From NCBI GenBank assembly GCA_014381825.1, contig JACNKX010000219.1, positions 1 to 34,661 on the forward strand: DNA of 34,661 nucleotides, read 5' to 3'. Shown piece by piece: positions 33,509-34,661 of this stretch. Under the pieces are notes generated by a model. The model ran no database searches, was not told the origin of the DNA, and was given only the letters and a program-made list of their open reading frames with translations. Numbering within the stretch: position 1 is the first letter of the stretch; each line of letters begins with the position of its first letter. Made by a program: the position numbers and the translations under genes. Source of the stretch: Planctomycetota bacterium. GTDB taxonomy: Bacteria; Planctomycetota; Planctomycetia; Pirellulales; Pirellulaceae.

Positions 33509-34387
33509 TTACTTATGGGCGAAGGCATGTCGGAAGAGATCGTCGTCAAACTCTCGCGGGATCGTTCCTTCGGCAGCGTACAGATAAAGCGCACCGATGA
33601 TGATGGTGTTCAGCGCAGACGAAATCAGAGAAACAACTAGCAACGACACCACTCCAATGACGATGGCGACGATACCTAGCGGAACAAGGCCCGCTCCGAT
33701 CGCGAACGCTCCCAAAACAATCGGAATGATTGCGAGCAGGTATCCAAAGAAGACTACAAATCCGATTCCGAAGTTAGCGCTCAGCGCCTCGCCCCATGTT
33801 CGCTTGAGAACTTGAAACGAACGCTTCGCCGCTTCGATCGGTCCTGCCTTTTCAACAACGATGACGGGCACCACGAAATACGTCACAGCCGACCAAGCCA
33901 TCCCGAGGAGCGAGGCAACGATCGCCCCCACTTTTTCCGAACGCGATTCGATCACGCGGAGAATCAACCCGACGGTCGCTGCGACAAGGGCCCAGCCCAC
34001 AATCTGTGGCAGACGCGACCAAGCGGCCGAGAAACCATCTCTGAGATTCGGATCACCACCCTTGAAACGAATGATCGCACACGCGACCAGCGCCGAATTG
34101 AAGAAGATAATGACGAAGTAGTTCACAAAGTAGTAAGCGAACAGAACGACGTATCCGATGAACTGGTCCATTTGACTGATGCCGTTTTCATCTCCGTTCA
34201 TCACGGTGTCAACGTAGCCAGATGCCCACAAAGGAACCGCGAAGCTCGCCATCACGAATATGCATGCGATTCCACTGATCAGCGGAAACACCAGCAGTTC
34301 CTTGTCGAGTTTCAAGACTCGCCAACTCTGCTGAGCCAAATGCCAACCATTCGAAGCTCGTTGAAACATCGCGCGACCAACTTTCAC
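33509..34387 (-). CDS. Multi-pass inner-membrane protein (DUF6159-like)
   Basis: A 292-residue protein with about six hydrophobic segments: ~31-54, 78-104, 126-146, 158-178, 202-235 and 240-270. The N-terminus RASNGWHLAQQSWRVLKLDKELLVFPLISG and the central VVPVIVVEKAGPIEAAKRSFQVLKRTWGE are characteristic of a bacterial family I associate with DUF6159. Function unknown. The start is the GTG at 34387 or the ATG six codons later (34369). A perfect TATAAT lies ~40 bases upstream on the same strand. Confidence 0.8.
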   Translation of the reverse strand: MKVGRAMFQRASNGWHLAQQSWRVLKLDKELLVFPLISGIACIFVMASFAVPLWASGYVDTVMNGDENGISQMDQFIGYVVLFAYYFVNYFVIIFFNSALVACAIIRFKGGDPNLRDGFSAAWSRLPQIVGWALVAATVGLILRVIESRSEKVGAIVASLLGMAWSAVTYFVVPVIVVEKAGPIEAAKRSFQVLKRTWGEALSANFGIGFVVFFGYLLAIIPIVLGAFAIGAGLVPLGIVAIVIGVVSLLVVSLISSALNTIIIGALYLYAAEGTIPREFDDDLFRHAFAHK

Positions 34388-34426
34388 AATAACTTTGGAC
34401 GAGACCCTCGAAAACGCTACCTCGCA

Positions 34427-34432
34427 ATTATA
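34427..34432 (-). promoter_or_regulatory. Possible -10 box of the membrane-protein gene
   Basis: TATAAT on the minus strand, about 40 bases upstream of GTG 34387. No good -35 is seen at 16-18 bases, so support rests on the -10 match alone. Confidence 0.3.
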
Positions 34433-34515
34433 TAACTCAGTGTGAATGTTCGGCGACGATTAGTTCTCCGCTTCGTGTTGCCTCACCTGAAGATGTTACC
34501 AAGAGTTTAGCGGCC

Positions 34516-34540
34516 CGCGAGACCCTTCAAAGGTCTCGCG
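34516..34540. repeat. Strong 9-bp hairpin near the window end
   Basis: CGCGAGACC-CTTCAAA-GGTCTCGCG: a perfect 9-bp, GC-rich stem with a 7-base loop. There is no T-tract on either side. It could be the terminator of a gene outside the window or another repeat hairpin. Apart from this and the -10 box, nothing was recognised in 34388-34661. Confidence 0.5.
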
Positions 34541-34661
34541 CGGACGCAGTAGCGCATCTCAGGTGTGGGTTCCGTTGGAGTCTCCCATTTTAGTCCGCCA
34601 ACTTTCGTAACAGTTTAGTTCAATTGCCAAGTTCTTCGGTGGTAGAAGTTGAGCGGCTGAA

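Noticed and set aside
33812-34435. 207-codon plus-strand frame
   Set aside because: Antisense to the membrane-protein gene; rich in Arg/His/Asp as expected for a shadow of hydrophobic codons.
1-34661. Global reassignment of TGA to Trp or Sec
   Set aside because: TGA is the normal stop of at least eight intact genes here (for example 451-843, 934-3723, 6415-7443, 25696-27069, 30695-31546, 31580-32350, 32375-33364), so only site-specific readthrough could be considered.

Overview
The window looks like a chromosomal segment of a planctomycete, most likely a Pirellulales-type marine or soil bacterium. The evidence is two copies of the DUF1549/DUF1553 cytochrome-type protein plus DUF1501 Tat-exported protein pair, a Cys-type sulfatase, several exported beta-propellers, BlaI/M56 regulation, weak Shine-Dalgarno sites and a moderate-to-high GC content by eye. 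No rRNA, tRNA, CRISPR array, transposase or phage gene was seen. The first ~150 bases (G-rich, low information) look like a contig end.

Layout. 1-450: no supported gene. 451-843: FlK-like hotdog thioesterase. 934-5216: first DUF1549/DUF1553 gene and DUF1501 gene, separated by a terminator-like hairpin. 5319-7443: two secreted propeller proteins (PQQ-like and sialidase-like) separated by a REP-like inverted repeat. 7538-8974 (minus): sulfatase, divergent from 9086-11476, a propeller fused to a PHP metallohydrolase domain. 11496-16242 (minus): second DUF1501 and DUF1549/DUF1553 pair; the latter carries a lectin-like domain between two coiled coils. 16332-18085: two overlapping amidohydrolase-fold genes. 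18134-23728 (minus): BlaI repressor, a very large M56-redoxin-cytochrome-copper-oxygenase fusion, and a WD40 protein, apparently one operon with two near-identical 16-bp operators upstream. 23959-33364: mostly metabolic genes (Gfo/Idh/MocA oxidoreductase, interrupted thioredoxin-like gene, parallel beta-helix protein, YheT hydrolase, FMN alpha-hydroxy-acid oxidase, cytosolic sialidase-fold protein, PhyH dioxygenase, HpaI-type aldolase, aldo/keto reductase). 33509-34387 (minus): a multi-pass membrane protein.

The most unusual part is the BlaI-controlled operon. A BlaR1-type zinc-protease membrane sensor, lacking any penicillin-binding domain, is fused in one chain to a redoxin, a CxxCH heme site and a PHM-like copper monooxygenase. 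The reading frame then hits a TGA exactly where a CBM48-like (AMPK glycogen-binding-like) domain should have its conserved Trp, and stays open for 61 more codons that complete that domain. A second gene, an exported thioredoxin-like protein at 25021-25602, is also broken only by one in-frame TGA. TGA ends many other genes here, so wholesale code change is excluded; nonsense mutation, sequencing error and programmed readthrough or recoding remain open.

Other points of interest: a YheT-family gene whose conserved N-terminus lies upstream of any ATG/GTG/TTG, with a strong SD before an ATT codon and a hairpin covering that SD; and two REP-like inverted repeats in gene borders.

All functional names rest on motif recognition by eye. 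No database search was possible.
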